Both the position numbers and the translations under genes were made by a program. Positions 44,278 to 55,828 of a DNA stretch of 64,000 bases are shown here, piece by piece. Under the pieces are notes generated by a model that saw nothing but the letters and a program-made list of their open reading frames with translations, was not told where the DNA came from and did not search any database. Each line of letters opens with the position of its first letter. Positions within the stretch are counted from its first letter, which is position 1. The stretch is from Trema orientale (lineage: Eukaryota; Streptophyta; Magnoliopsida; Rosales; Cannabaceae), in assembly GCA_002914845.1 (NCBI GenBank), contig JXTC01000184.1:413916-477915 (forward strand), in the 5' to 3' direction.

Positions 44278-46341
44278 AGGGATAATATATATAGCCGCCT
44301 CCTTATATAATATACTACGTTTCGTCCTTTTTTTTTAAAAAAAAAAAAAAACCTTTTAGTAATATTAAATAGAACCTTTTATTTTTTCGTTTCCATTTAA
44401 ATCTCATCGTAGATCTCTATATATAGTCAAAATTAGAGTTATAATTATTGAAATCAAATGGTTTTAACTTTCGAAATCAAATAACAAAATTAAAAAAAAA
44501 AAAGAAATTTAAGTGTATTTGAAGGTTATTACAGTTAGATTTCTGAGAGATTACAAATCATTTTTTGGTTTATATGGTTGCTTTTTTGCTTTTTTTTTTT
44601 TTTATGCCAATTGCCAATTTAAAGAATAATAATATTTATGCAATAATTTTAAACTCATATTCTATCCGTATATGTGAATTTGGTGAGATTTAACAGAAAA
44701 AAATAAATATAAGATTTTATTTGATATTAATAAAAAAAGCGATTTTTTTTTTTGTTTTTTGTATTTTTTGTTAATAGGCTAAACTTCATGGTTTCTTTTT
44801 TTTTTTTTTTAATATCATCCCATCAAATTAATCTAATAATATGAACTGAAGGAAATTTTTGCGTATTGCACAAGATTCAGTACAAGTATAGTTTTTTCTT
44901 TTCTTTTTTTAAAGCACTATATATGTATTTGTTAAGGCTATGTTTGGTAGAAAGGAAAAAAAAAGATAAAAGAAAGAACAGGAGAGAAAAGTAGAAAGAA
45001 TATAAAAAAATAGTTCTTTGGTAAGAAGGAAAAGCAAAGAGAAGAGAATAGGGGAAGGAAAAAAACTAGTGGGCCCTATACAAATAATTTCCTCAAAAAT
45101 GGAGAGAAAAGTGAAAAAAAAAAAATTGTTTAAGTAGTGGGTGGAATTAAATGTACAAAAATATGCTTACATATTAAATTTAAAATACAAATAATGAGGG
45201 TAAAATAGTTGTTATAAGATAACTAATGGGCCTCTTCATTTTGGTGTTTTAATTATTTATTGGGTGGCTCTATTGCCACTAATTTTTTTTCTTTCCCCAC
45301 CCTCTTTTTAAATAATTACTTATTTACAAAAATATCCTTTTATGAATTGACATGAATATCTTCATATAGTATTAAATAATTAAAACTCTTATCTCTTAGC
45401 ACACCCCCCAATTACGTACAACAACCCAATTACGTACAACAATCGTATGATACTTTGCTCAAAATTTTTTAAAAAAAAAAAATCAAAATTTTATGTTTTT
45501 CTTTTAAAGGTTTTTTTTGGTGAGCCAACAGTTAGTGTTTTATTTTTTTGTCTTTTTGAAGGAAGGGGGGAGAGGGTGGGAACCAACTATTCTGAAACTC
45601 TTTCTTATAATTTTTTTTTTTTGTTTGAGAACCAACTGTATTTTTTTTCTTATAATTTTTTATGTTCTTTTTAGTTTGGGAACCAACTGTGTTTTTTTTT
45701 TAGGGGGAGAACCACCGTTAAGAAATTTTTTTTTTTTTAGAATTTAAGAACTAACAAGTTATGTAGTTGTAAGATCCAAAAAAAAAAAAAAGATCATTAG
45801 TTTTCTCAATTTATACTGTTGTTGTAATTTCTAAAAGAAGAAAAAAAATCTAAAAAGTAATTTATATATTACAGGTGGAAAAAGAAATATTTAACAAGGG
45901 GTATTTTTGTACATAACATAATTTTATAAGGTGTGTGGAAAGAAATTTTAAAATAATAGAGGAGTATATTTAGATGAGGTGAGGAGAGGGAAAAAAAAAA
46001 AGAAGGTGGCTCTATATTTATTTTTATTTTCTTGTGATGGGTTTTTAATAGTTTTTAATCAAGAGATGAATATAATTTCATCAATCAAATATTGTTATAC
46101 AAACACAATTCACCATGCACAAATATCATATTATAAATGATCTGTGAGAATAAACAAATAATAAATCCAACCATCAGTTCCTATTTATGAAAGATCATGA
46201 AGGAATGAATTGAGCACAAAATATAATTGATTGATGTGCACTTAAACCCACGTACGGGTGATACAATAAAGTTACCTCTAAGAGATTTCTCTTAAGCTCT
46301 CTTTCAAATCACCCTCCACACTGCACTCGGTTCCTTCAATT
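44278..46341. other. AT-rich intergenic sequence with poly-T/A and a GGGAACCAACTGT repeat cluster
   Basis: No gene seen. A lone MITE-like end GGCTATGTTTGGTAG begins at 44936, followed by purine-rich sequence; its partner was not found. Frames at 45447-45747 are translations of T-rich repeats. Confidence 0.5.
45519..45725. repeat. Five loose repeats of (G)GGAACCAACTGT
   Basis: GAGCCAACAGT, GGGAACCAACTAT, GAGAACCAACTGT, GGGAACCAACTGT and GAGAACCACCGT recur at irregular spacing between T-runs. Confidence 0.6.
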
Positions 46342-46346
46342 ATATA

Positions 46347-47011
46347 TGTTGTGGAAAAAAACTATTTGTCATAGGAAAGTGCGAGCAAAAGCGTTGACTG
46401 CACGCAGATGGTTAGCTTGAGAAGTTCTACTCGCCAGCATTGACAGCAAGAAATCTATTCGCAACTAGCAAGCGCTCACTGTCGTTTGTTCACGACTTGG
46501 TCACAAGACAACTAGTGAGCTCATTATCATCTGCTCGCAAATGGAGACAATTGGCGAGGAGAACACTCAACGTGTTGGCACTCCGAAAACATGCTTGCAA
46601 CCTCAAAAAATTTTCCGAAGACAGATAACTCGACCAATATTTGGATAATTATCATTTACTGAGATAATTTATTCAAATTTAAACAGTTAAGTAATATTTG
46701 TATTTATCTTATTATTTCAGAGATAATCATGCTACCTCAAGTGATGTGTGCAAGACTTGTCAACTATAAATAAGAGCCCTCATTTATATTTTTGAATAAG
46801 TTCACAAACACACTAATTTATTGAACTGAAAATATAATTCTGTATACACTCTCTTTACAATAAACGATAATGGACATAAGTCATCTTTTTAGGGTTGAAC
46901 CATTATATATAAAATTATTGTCTTTTTATTTTTCTATAATTTGCATATAATTTGATCGGATTCGCTCTTATAGTCTAGTTATTCATTCCGTTGACAAAAC
47001 CACTGTCAACA
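46347..47011 (+). mobile_element. Solo LTR, 665 bp, TSD ATATA
   Basis: It begins TGTTG and ends CAACA, a perfect 5-bp inverted pair with TG...CA ends. ATATA precedes it (46342-46346) and follows it (47012-47016). A strong TATA box, CTATAAATAAGAGCCC, lies at about 46764-46779, with a plausible start site downstream. The upstream part (about 46380-46630) is GC-balanced U3-like sequence; a 62-codon frame in it is not a gene. No second LTR or internal domain is present. The duplication is AT-only, so slightly less decisive. Confidence 0.8.
46765..46772 (+). promoter_or_regulatory. TATA box of the solo LTR
   Basis: TATAAATA in a GC-flanked context (CAACTATAAATAAGAGCCC), in the position expected of an LTR promoter. 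Confidence 0.6.
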
Positions 47012-47016
47012 ATATA

Positions 47017-49782
47017 GCAACAAATCATCTATAAAGATCAATCTTCGACGATATAAAATATTTGTCTAAATTGAATCTCAAAGCTTCAGCTCTAGAAGAG
47101 ATCTACAAATTTCCACACACACACACAAATAACTAAATAAAAATAAAAAACAAAACGTACATGACTCTAGAATTATTTGGGAGAAAATGTCAATAGGTCT
47201 AAAATTTCCTCACACATACAAATGAAATGGTGGTGGATTCTGTGTGACTATTAAAATAGTTGTCATTCTCTCCGAAAGTAAATGCTAATGCCAACCATGC
47301 TTTTTAGCTAATGTAGCTAAATGAGAAAGCCTCTGTGTTAGGGCTTGTCCAGATCTAAGCAAGGAGATTGAAGTTAAGAAACGACTCCTTGCAGGCTAAT
47401 GAATGCTAACAAAAGAATGAATTGAATGAAAAAATCTAATAGAAGATCAGAGTACCGGGATCCAAAAGATCTTTCTCTCCACCTGGTTAGAAATGGAGAG
47501 GCAAAACTCACAAAGAGTAGAAGAGAGTAGATAGGGGTTTCAACTTTTATTTTATTTGGTTAAACGTATTAATGTGTAATCTAATTATTAATCAAGGAAA
47601 CTAATAACAATGATTAGTCAAAATATTCAAAAACAATTTTTGGCCTCATTTTAATGTTTAAAATTAAAATAGACACTGCTATAATTAGTCAAAAATTAAT
47701 TGAATAGAACTTAGAGGGTGCTAGCTTTTTAAAACGTTTATGATAAGGAGAAATTTGCAAGGGGAAAAAATATTAAGCTAAAAGAAAAAGATGGGACATT
47801 TGCATAAATAACAGATTTTAGTGAAGATATTTGTGATTTAGCAATTATTTTAAAGTTTTTGGGAAATTAGCAGTTTGAACATTGATTAAAACTCCAGCAG
47901 AACAAGAAAAAGGAAAAGGAAAAAGGGAAAAAGCTGTGGCATTCAACAATAAAACTATTAACAAACCTATAACTAAAAAGTAACCGCCAAAACAAAAGTT
48001 CCAAGCACCAAAAAGACTCCCAACCTAATTTCCTTAAAAGTTGGGCACACAACCGTTATATGTAACAATGGACGTCCAAAAAGCCTTCCTTTAAGGCAAT
48101 TAAATTTAACCTCAGCAAGTAATTATGAAAAGAAAAGGAAAACAAACTTAATACTAAGTCTACCCTGTAAGTGTGTGAGACTGAGTGATGGGTGAATGAG
48201 ATAGGGTAGAGATTGAATAGTAGGTCAGGAGTAAACTCTTAAGTGTGTGAGTTATTTTCCTTTAATTTGTAATAAGCGGAGATAATTAGTTTAGTCTCAT
48301 TTTAAAAAAAAAATGAAAAAAATAAGAAAAGACTTAAATAGTGATTTTGTAAATATTTCCAATAGCTACAAATGAAGATACTACCAATAGGTATAACCAT
48401 GTCATTCCTTATTTCCCATACAATGTTTTTTGTTAAAGTATGGAAATCATCTTTTTTTTTTTTTTCCCCAAAAGAGAGCCATTAACATTTTTTCTCTCTC
48501 TAATGGTTCGGTTAATTTTTTTTCGCTTTTTTCATTTATCTAAATGAAGTGTTGATTATAGAGTAATATAAAGAGAGCAATTAGTTGTCTTTTTAATTGA
48601 TAAGCACATGAATATGGTGTTTATCACTTAAATATTCGGCAATAAATACCATACGTTAAATTCCTAATTCTTTTTTTTTTATATATATAGTTAATGTTCT
48701 AAACTAAATGGTTAAAGAAATTAAATATATGATAGATTGTATCTATATTGTGTCTATAGTAGAGATTTACAAAGAACTATTATTTATAAAAGGCCAACTT
48801 ATGTCATTTATTAGCCATTTATGAGGAAATGAATCAATTTAAATACGATAAACATTGGCATCTTAATGGTAAGAGTGTTCACTTAAAAAAAAAAAAAGTG
48901 TTAACAATGCTTTTTTTTTTGTTTTTAAAGCTCTTATACTAGAGGAATCAGATTAAGAAATCAATTAAAATTATATATACAAATAATTACAAATCAGTAA
49001 AAATAAATAAATAAATACTTTAAATTTTTTTGAGCCACCTAACCACTAAATCAAAACCGTTAAATCTATATCCACTGTCAAAATATTTGTGACTATTGAT
49101 AGATAAATATTAAAATTCCTATTATTAGAGTCTGACTCATATATATATAGTAGAGATTCAAATAGTGATTTCTGTCAAATCACTATGTATCGGTAAAATG
49201 CATTTAATTTATATGGATTATGGGTTATATACAAAAACTAATTAATCATGAAGATTTTTTTTTTTAAACAACAATTCATTAAATGATAGTCATTAGATCA
49301 AAACATCTACCCACATTTCCTTTTCATTGTCAAAATGTAAGGTTCATTTGATCTGGACTTTGGTGGACTGTACTTATCCACCGACATATTATGTTTCTGA
49401 CTAATATAATTGCAGTTTTCTAATAGAAAAAGAATTATGATTTATGGACATGGGTTGATTATTTGTCTCGCCACTTAGCATTTTGACCTAACCATGAATA
49501 CTGTGTGGGTCTTAGTTACATGAAGTAGGAAAGCAACGTAGTAGATTTATTTTCCAACCACATTTATTATTGTATAAAAATAATTCGAGATTATTGAGAA
49601 ATTGTTTCGAATCCTAATTTCCTATAGGGCCAACGTTATCTGATTTTTTTTTTTTTTTTATCTACCATCTAAGTAATATGGTAGTAGACTTACTATTCCA
49701 TACGTAATGCTATTAATTTGATAGATAACACTTTGTTTTTCAGGTAATTACAAAGGAACATTTTAACTACTACATTATATAA
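47017..49782. other. AT-rich intergenic sequence, 2.8 kb
   Basis: No gene or bounded repeat supported; poly-A and poly-T runs are common (for example 48301-48312, 48453-48468 and 49641-49659). Confidence 0.5.
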
Positions 49783-49791
49783 TATGAAAAA

Positions 49792-51296
49792 GGGGATAAT
49801 AACATTATACCTTACATTTTGACCTTTTGTTCAGATTATACCCTCTATTTTGAGTATTATCAACATTCTCTTTCTAATTTAACGTTAGTAATAAATTCAT
49901 ACCTCTATCAGATTTTGACTAAAAAAAATGACTGAAATACCCTTTTGGGATGTTTTTAAATATAATTCAAATTTTAGGACTAAATTAAAATTAATAAATG
50001 AAATAACAAATTAGAAAATCATATCTAAAAAATGGAAAAGGTTTGACATCTGTACTACCATCCTCTTCCGCCGATCTATTCGTTTGTGGTATAGGTGTTG
50101 TCTACTCCTCCCTACCCAAGACAGTGTCGTCATCAGAATTAATTACGATGTGCCTCTAACCAGATTGTCTTCTCCTCGAACTCCAGTTCTGATTCGAGAT
50201 CTATGACTCCATCTCCTACTAATGCACCGTACCCGCATCCCCATCAACTGTGAGTGAGTAAATCCTAAAGATCTAGGATTTCACCTTGACCTTTTGTTTG
50301 GAATCACTGTACAGTTCTAAAGGTACTCTCTTTTGCTCTGTTATTCCTTTTTAGGTACTGAGAAAATAAGAGAAAAACTTCGAAAATAAGTGAATTGGGG
50401 TTTTTTTTTTTTTTTTTTTTTATGCAAGTGAGTGCAAGACCTCAAAACCAAAGCATTTTAGAATCTGTGCTTTGAATTTGACTAAAGGGTTACTGAATCT
50501 TATTTAAAGTTTTTTGCTTTTTTGATAACTAGATTTAGTTTTAAGTGATTTTACTTCAGCAATTAGTTAGATTTAATCAAATTGCTCTCAAATATATCAG
50601 CTTTTATAATTTTGTGTTTTATTCACGGATTGTGATTTTGGCTGGTTTTATATAAATATAATATGTATGAGAAGACTTGGTAAAAGAGAAAAAAAAAAAA
50701 AAAGAAAGAAAAAAAGAGCCACACTTTCCACCATAAAAGAGAGATGTCAGATGAATCCATTATTTGTAACACAATACAAATGTAGAAACATAGAGAGATT
50801 TAAAGATAGAGCGAGAAAATCCACTGAGTTTAAAAAGAAAAAAAACAAAGGTAAGAAGATCAGACCCAGATGATCTCCATAACTAGCTTGCCTACTACCA
50901 GAGTCATAATGATCAATAACTACACAGGCCCATTGATTTGTGTTTGATTTGTTGAAGAAAGACCAGGGTGAGGGACAAAATTTGAAAAGACAGAAAAGGA
51001 AGAAGACAAGTGTTCCTCTCTTTTTTTCAGTTCGAATTTTCAGAAAATTTTAAATTTTTTTTATTTCGGTTATTAATTTTAATTCAATTTTAAATCTGAA
51101 TTAATTTTTAAAACGTTTATGTCTAAATCTAAAAGGGTATTTCGGTCAATGTATTAGTCAAAATCAGTTTTTGACTCATAAAGATAAGAATTTGTTACAA
51201 ATGTTAAATTGGAAGGATAGTGTTGATAATTCTTAAAATAGAAGGTATAATCTTAACAAAATGTCAAAATACAAGGTATAATAATGTTATTATCCC
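49792..51296. mobile_element. Long-TIR Mutator-like element, 1.5 kb, TSD TATGAAAAA
   Basis: TATGAAAAA flanks both sides (49783-49791 and 51297-51305). The left end GGGGATAATAACATTATACC pairs with the reverse-complemented right end GGGATAATAACATTATTATA. Similarity continues for about 200 bp per arm through ATTTTGAC.TTTTGTT, AGATTATACC.TCTATTTT and GAAATACCCTTTT. No transposase is seen. The interior at about 50040-50340 is GC-balanced with short exon-like stretches (CTTCTCCTCGAACTCCAGTT), consistent with a captured host fragment. A purine-rich 68-codon frame at 50667-50873 is of low complexity and not called. Confidence 0.88.
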
Positions 51297-51305
51297 TATG
51301 AAAAA

Positions 51306-52637
51306 GACATAAATTGTTTAGATAAGTGCTCTACATAATACTGAACGTAAGTTTAAAAATAAGTTATTGGTTCCTTGGCAGTGTGAATTTTCAGATTTGG
51401 GTTTTCTGCTTCATAATTGATTACCTGGAACAATAAATTAGGTGACTTGGCTAATGTTAAAGAACATTATGTTTTTAATGAGGATTGGCGCATTTGGTTC
51501 CCAGAGGCTGCTGTTGAGAATCTAATTATTATAGTTCAGATCATCCACCAATTTCTCTTAAGTTGGTGCGAGAGATAGAGAGATTCATAGGATGTCAATT
51601 TCATTAAATAAGGTAGTGCACCGGCACCGGTCATGTGGTAGTTTTTCACTATTATAAATAGTACGGGGCACGAAATAGGAATTTTTTTATTTAATATTTA
51701 GCAGTGCAGCGCGGCCCGGGCTTAAGATTGAGTTCCATACACCGACCATGCCTCGATTATATATAAGTTAATTTCTACTTTTATATATAATAATAATTTA
51801 ACTAGATTTTAAAAAAAACTAATAATTTATAGTCATATGCTAATTAATATTATTTAAGTATTTAGGATTGTATTATCTTTTTGGATGAATGATATACTAT
51901 ATGATTTTGGTATTAAATATATTATATTTGATAACTCTAACATATTAAAACTCTATTTAAATATTTTTTTAGTTATTTAGGTATTTTATCAAATTATAAT
52001 TTCAATTAATTTGAGCTAAAATTGGAGTTTTTAATGAATTTAACTTCAATTTAGGTTTTTTTTTTTTCCGATGTATTTAGATTTTTAAAAGATTCAGACC
52101 AATATAGAATTATTTAATTGACTTAAGATGACAGCTTTAAATGGAGACTCTGATATGCTAATGGGAAAACCGATCCCCGATTACAATTCTTCGAAATTGC
52201 CTAGCACTAAATTAAACGGTGAATGATGCAGGGATAATATAGTGAAATAATAATGGGATGAGAATTGTAAACAAAAAATTGATCCTACATCACCCTCTTG
52301 ACATCTCTAGAGGTTCATATGGGTACTTCATGTGAATTTTCGTAAGCATACAAATTGTTCCAAATAATGAAGTAAATAGTAAACTATCGTTCCTACGAGG
52401 ATAAGTTTAATAATTACAGATATTATACTAATCTTAATTTTATTCAGAAAAAATTGATTAATAATAAAATTACAATGAAAAGAAAAATAAAAATAAATAA
52501 AGGCAAAGCGAAATTTAATTCAAAAGAAATTCAAGAATAAAAAACACTAGAGCATGCAAGTTCACTAAAGATAATTTCCTATTTGAGTTTTATTATTCAC
52601 TAGCATCGCCTAAAATTTATATTTTTGAACAAGAAAC
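51306..52637. other. AT-rich intergenic sequence
   Basis: No gene seen. A GC-rich patch near 51700-51722 (GCAGCGCGGCCCGGGCTTAA) is isolated. Confidence 0.5.
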
Positions 52638-52645
52638 CCTAAGTT

Positions 52646-53250
52646 TAGAGGTGGCAAAATGGGCCGGCCTAGCCTGTTCTTGTGACCTGTGGGCCGGCCC
52701 GGCCCGGCCCATATTAGAACGGGCCGACCCGGCCTGGCCCTAAGGGTAGGGCTCTGCCCGGCCTGCCAATTTTTTTTTTAAAGTTTTTAAATAAATTTAA
52801 ATATAAAATTTTTTTTCCAATACTTATAAATACACATTCTCTAACTTTTTTTTCATACTTTCAAATTTCAATCTAATTCTAAATAATTTTCTTATGATTT
52901 TTGTTTTAAACTTTTTTTTATCAACTATTCAACTTATATACTTTTTAATTTTAGCTTATTTAATTATTTATAAATTTTATCAATAGAAAAAAAAACATAA
53001 CATATTATTTATTTTGTTATAAATTTTATTTTTAACTAATTATGTAAATAATAATCTTATTTTTTAAAAAATTTTGAATTTTTTTTAATTTGGGCCAAAA
53101 CGGGCCGGTACGGGCTAGCTTGTTTTGGCCCGTTTTGGGCCCGGCCCGGCCTAGCATGCTCTCTTAGACGGGCCGGGTCGGCACAGCCCGTTTTTCCTCC
53201 CAAGCCCGTTTCGGCCGGGCCGAGCCAGCTCGCCTATTTTGTCACCTCTA
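52646..53250. mobile_element. hAT-like non-autonomous element with GGGCC-rich ends, 605 bp
   Basis: The left end TAGAGGTGGCAAAATGGGCC pairs with the reverse-complemented right end TAGAGGTGACAAAATAGGCG. The flanking 8-mers are CCTAAGTT (52638-52645) and CCGAAGTT (53251-53258), 7 of 8 matching, the 8-bp size typical of hAT. Each end has about 120-150 bp crowded with GGGCC, CGGCCC and GGCCCGG; the 350-bp core is almost pure AT. Confidence 0.85.
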
Positions 53251-54270
53251 CCGAAGTTATTCAATAATCGTACTTGGATTTATATCAAAAATATCTTTAA
53301 CATGTAAACCCGCTATCGCTTGATATGAATTCCGCCACCCTAAAGATTCGTTAAGATCTATGGTTCTCTTATATATTCATACAAGTCATGTTACTATCAC
53401 TAGATGTAGCATGCACCTTACTTTCTTTTGTACTAAAAGCTATTCCAAAATATCTCCTTCTTGGGTCTTAATATAGGTCTTCTAAAGAATTCAAATTGTG
53501 ATCAAGTAGTTGAAAGCATTAAGTGCAACAAAATCAACAACAAATATGAATAAAAGACTCTAGAATAAAATTCTTTGAAAGAGAATAATAAAATTACATA
53601 ATCATTATCTTGACAATACTTTAGCTCTAATAGAAAAGACTTAGATTATAACAGAAAAGTAAAACATCCTAAATAACAAGTTCATCATCAATTAAAAGAC
53701 GTGATGAGTGCTCCATAATCTCCTTCAATATCCACTCTTCCTTTTATGAAAAATTGCTCTTTTTCACTTTCTTAATACTCCTTTTATAGTCATTTAGTTT
53801 GTATTAAGATTATAGTAGTTTCCTCTTCTATTTTTGTTTTTAAATTTTTCTTTTTATCGCTTGGTGCTAAGACCTCAAAAATTTGGCGTACCAATGCTGA
53901 GCTCTTAGGTTTTCAGTTCTAAACTAGGATTATGACCTCAACTTTCCAATATTGTGACTCTGAGCTCTCGGGTTTTTCTATGTCTGATATTAGTGCTGTA
54001 GCCTCAACTTTTCCAACGTTGTGATGCTAGGATCAAAAGTTGCCATTCTTCACGTTTTTCACTCCCTTATGCATTCCAAACTTGAGAGTATAAATAAATT
54101 AAAATAAATAACTAAAAATTAATAAAAGTCAACAATCCTAAGATAACCAAAACTAGATAAAAATCAAATATAAGCCTAATTAAATACAATTAAATATCAA
54201 GCACTTAGCTATTTCTAATGCAAAATAAATGACAAAATAACTCTATTTCCTAGAGTTATTAGTACTCATT

Positions 54271-54340
54271 GGAGCTACTCGAACCCAGATCCTTATGACA
54301 AGAAGTTGAGAACCCTAACCGCCCCACCCACCTATAAGCA
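54271..54340 (-). repeat. Possible tRNA-derived SINE remnant
   Basis: On the minus strand GGGGCGGTTAGGGTTCTC and, 30 nt on, CTGGGTTCGAGTAGC resemble RNA polymerase III A and B boxes. No SINE body or target duplication was seen. Weak. Confidence 0.25.
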
Positions 54341-55087
54341 CGTTGGTATTGTATACATTATTATTCATTATATTTACTTTAGGTTTAATCCATAATTGAT
54401 TAAAAAAAGAATAGAATTTTTTTTCTTATATTATCATTTCTTTTGTTTATATATTAGAGCTAAAAAGAAATTCATAAAATTTTTTATTTTTCATTAATCA
54501 CCAATTATTGAAGCAATATATATCAATATCTTAAAGAAGACAATAAAAAATGAAAAAGGAGACAAAAAATTAGGTTTTTTGTACTTAATGAAAAGTTTTT
54601 AAGATGTTTACTAATGAGCATTTTTGTATTGAATAAATATTTACACTGATAATAGTCAAAATACAAGTTTTAAATTAAACAAGTCAAGTTGCCGAGTATA
54701 AAAGTGTAATTATCCCAAAAAAAAATAGTATCTTGATCATCCTATAGTGCCCCATAGCTTTATTCATAGTAAAAACTCATCAACTTTTCAATAATTGTTT
54801 TTACCTTATAGAGTGAAAATGTAACTATTTTTCCTTCAAGAATCATCATTGCAAATTTGATTCAAATTAAGAGTATCCATGTAATTATTTATTCAAAATA
54901 AAAAGATGTTGATATTTTAAATTGCTTTATTTTTACTATTTAGCTATGTTATTTCTTTTATTTAAACAATCAATTCTTATTTGAAAGTTTTTCCCTAAAA
55001 AAATTATCATTTGAATAGTAATAATTCATAATTAATTAAAAGATTAATGATTAACGTTAATTCAACCATGAATACATACAAAACTTT

Positions 55088-55112
55088 AAAAAAAAAAAAA
55101 AAAAAAAAAAAA
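55088..55112. repeat. Poly-A tract
   Basis: About 25 uninterrupted A. Confidence 0.95.
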
Positions 55113-55681
55113 CGTGAACACACAAATAAAGTGTGTAATTTTTTCACATTTTAACGTTTTTTTTTTCCTACGAATGTGACGTTGTGAAGATATTTATGTA
55201 ATTCCTCTTGGAAATCTATATTGCATACAGAGTTATCTGCACAAACATACTCTCCATAGCTTTTGTACAAATTTATTTATGTATTTTTGACTTTTATTAA
55301 ATTATATATTTATATTTTAAATTTTTATAAATTTGTATTTTATTCATTAACAAATTTCTCATTAAATACAGAATTTGAATTAAAGATATCTTATTTTTAT
55401 TAACCAATCCAAAAAATTTATTAAAAATAATTTCACATAGCTAGCACAAATCATAAATTCGTACACACAGATTTATCATTGTTTACACACACTAAAAAAA
55501 GAGTTAAAATTACAGAAATATCATATTTTAAATAATTTATTTTTTGCGGTTATCTACCGCACATATGTACTGACTCACTGTCACCGTCATCTACAATGTT
55601 TTTCTATTTCGACTTTCACCCCAAACTAATACTCTTATTGCAAAGACACCCCCACTCGAGTACCAAAACCCATCTCAGCGC

Positions 55682-55828
55682 ATGCTATCCATCTTTTCAA
55701 CACTCTCTCCCTTTCTTTCTTTCTTTCTTTCGTTCTTTCTTTCTCTCATTAATATCTTAGCAGGACTACCGCCACCGTCGGCGCCGGAGCCCGGACAGAA
55801 GAAGTTAACTGAGGAAAATGGAGGCTAA
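55682..55828 (+). promoter_or_regulatory. Possible upstream ORF overlapping the bZIP start codon
   Basis: An ATG at 55682 opens a 48-codon frame that passes through the pyrimidine tract, overlaps the main ATG (55818) in another frame and stops at 55826-55828. If the transcript starts upstream of 55682, ribosomes using it would bypass the main start. Whether it is transcribed is unknown. Confidence 0.35.
55710..55746 (+). repeat. (CTTT)n pyrimidine tract in the bZIP leader
   Basis: CTTT units with one interruption (CGTT), about 70-110 bp before the start codon. CT-rich tracts are common in plant 5' leaders and core promoters. Confidence 0.9.

Larger units (their letters stand above)
53259..55681. 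other. AT-rich intergenic sequence, upstream of the bZIP gene
   Basis: No gene seen. A possible tRNA-derived SINE scrap lies at 54271-54340 (minus strand: GCGGTTAGGGTTCTC as an A-box-like part, GGGTTCGAGTAGC as a B-box-like part). There is a 25-bp poly-A at 55088-55112. The last few hundred bases should include the bZIP promoter, but no single TATA box stands out among many AT-rich candidates. Confidence 0.45.

Noticed and set aside
44936-46030. Large element starting with the GGCTATGTTTGGTAG end of the Tourist-like family
   Set aside because: The complementary end CTACCAAACATAGCC does not occur to the right; a lone end or chance similarity.
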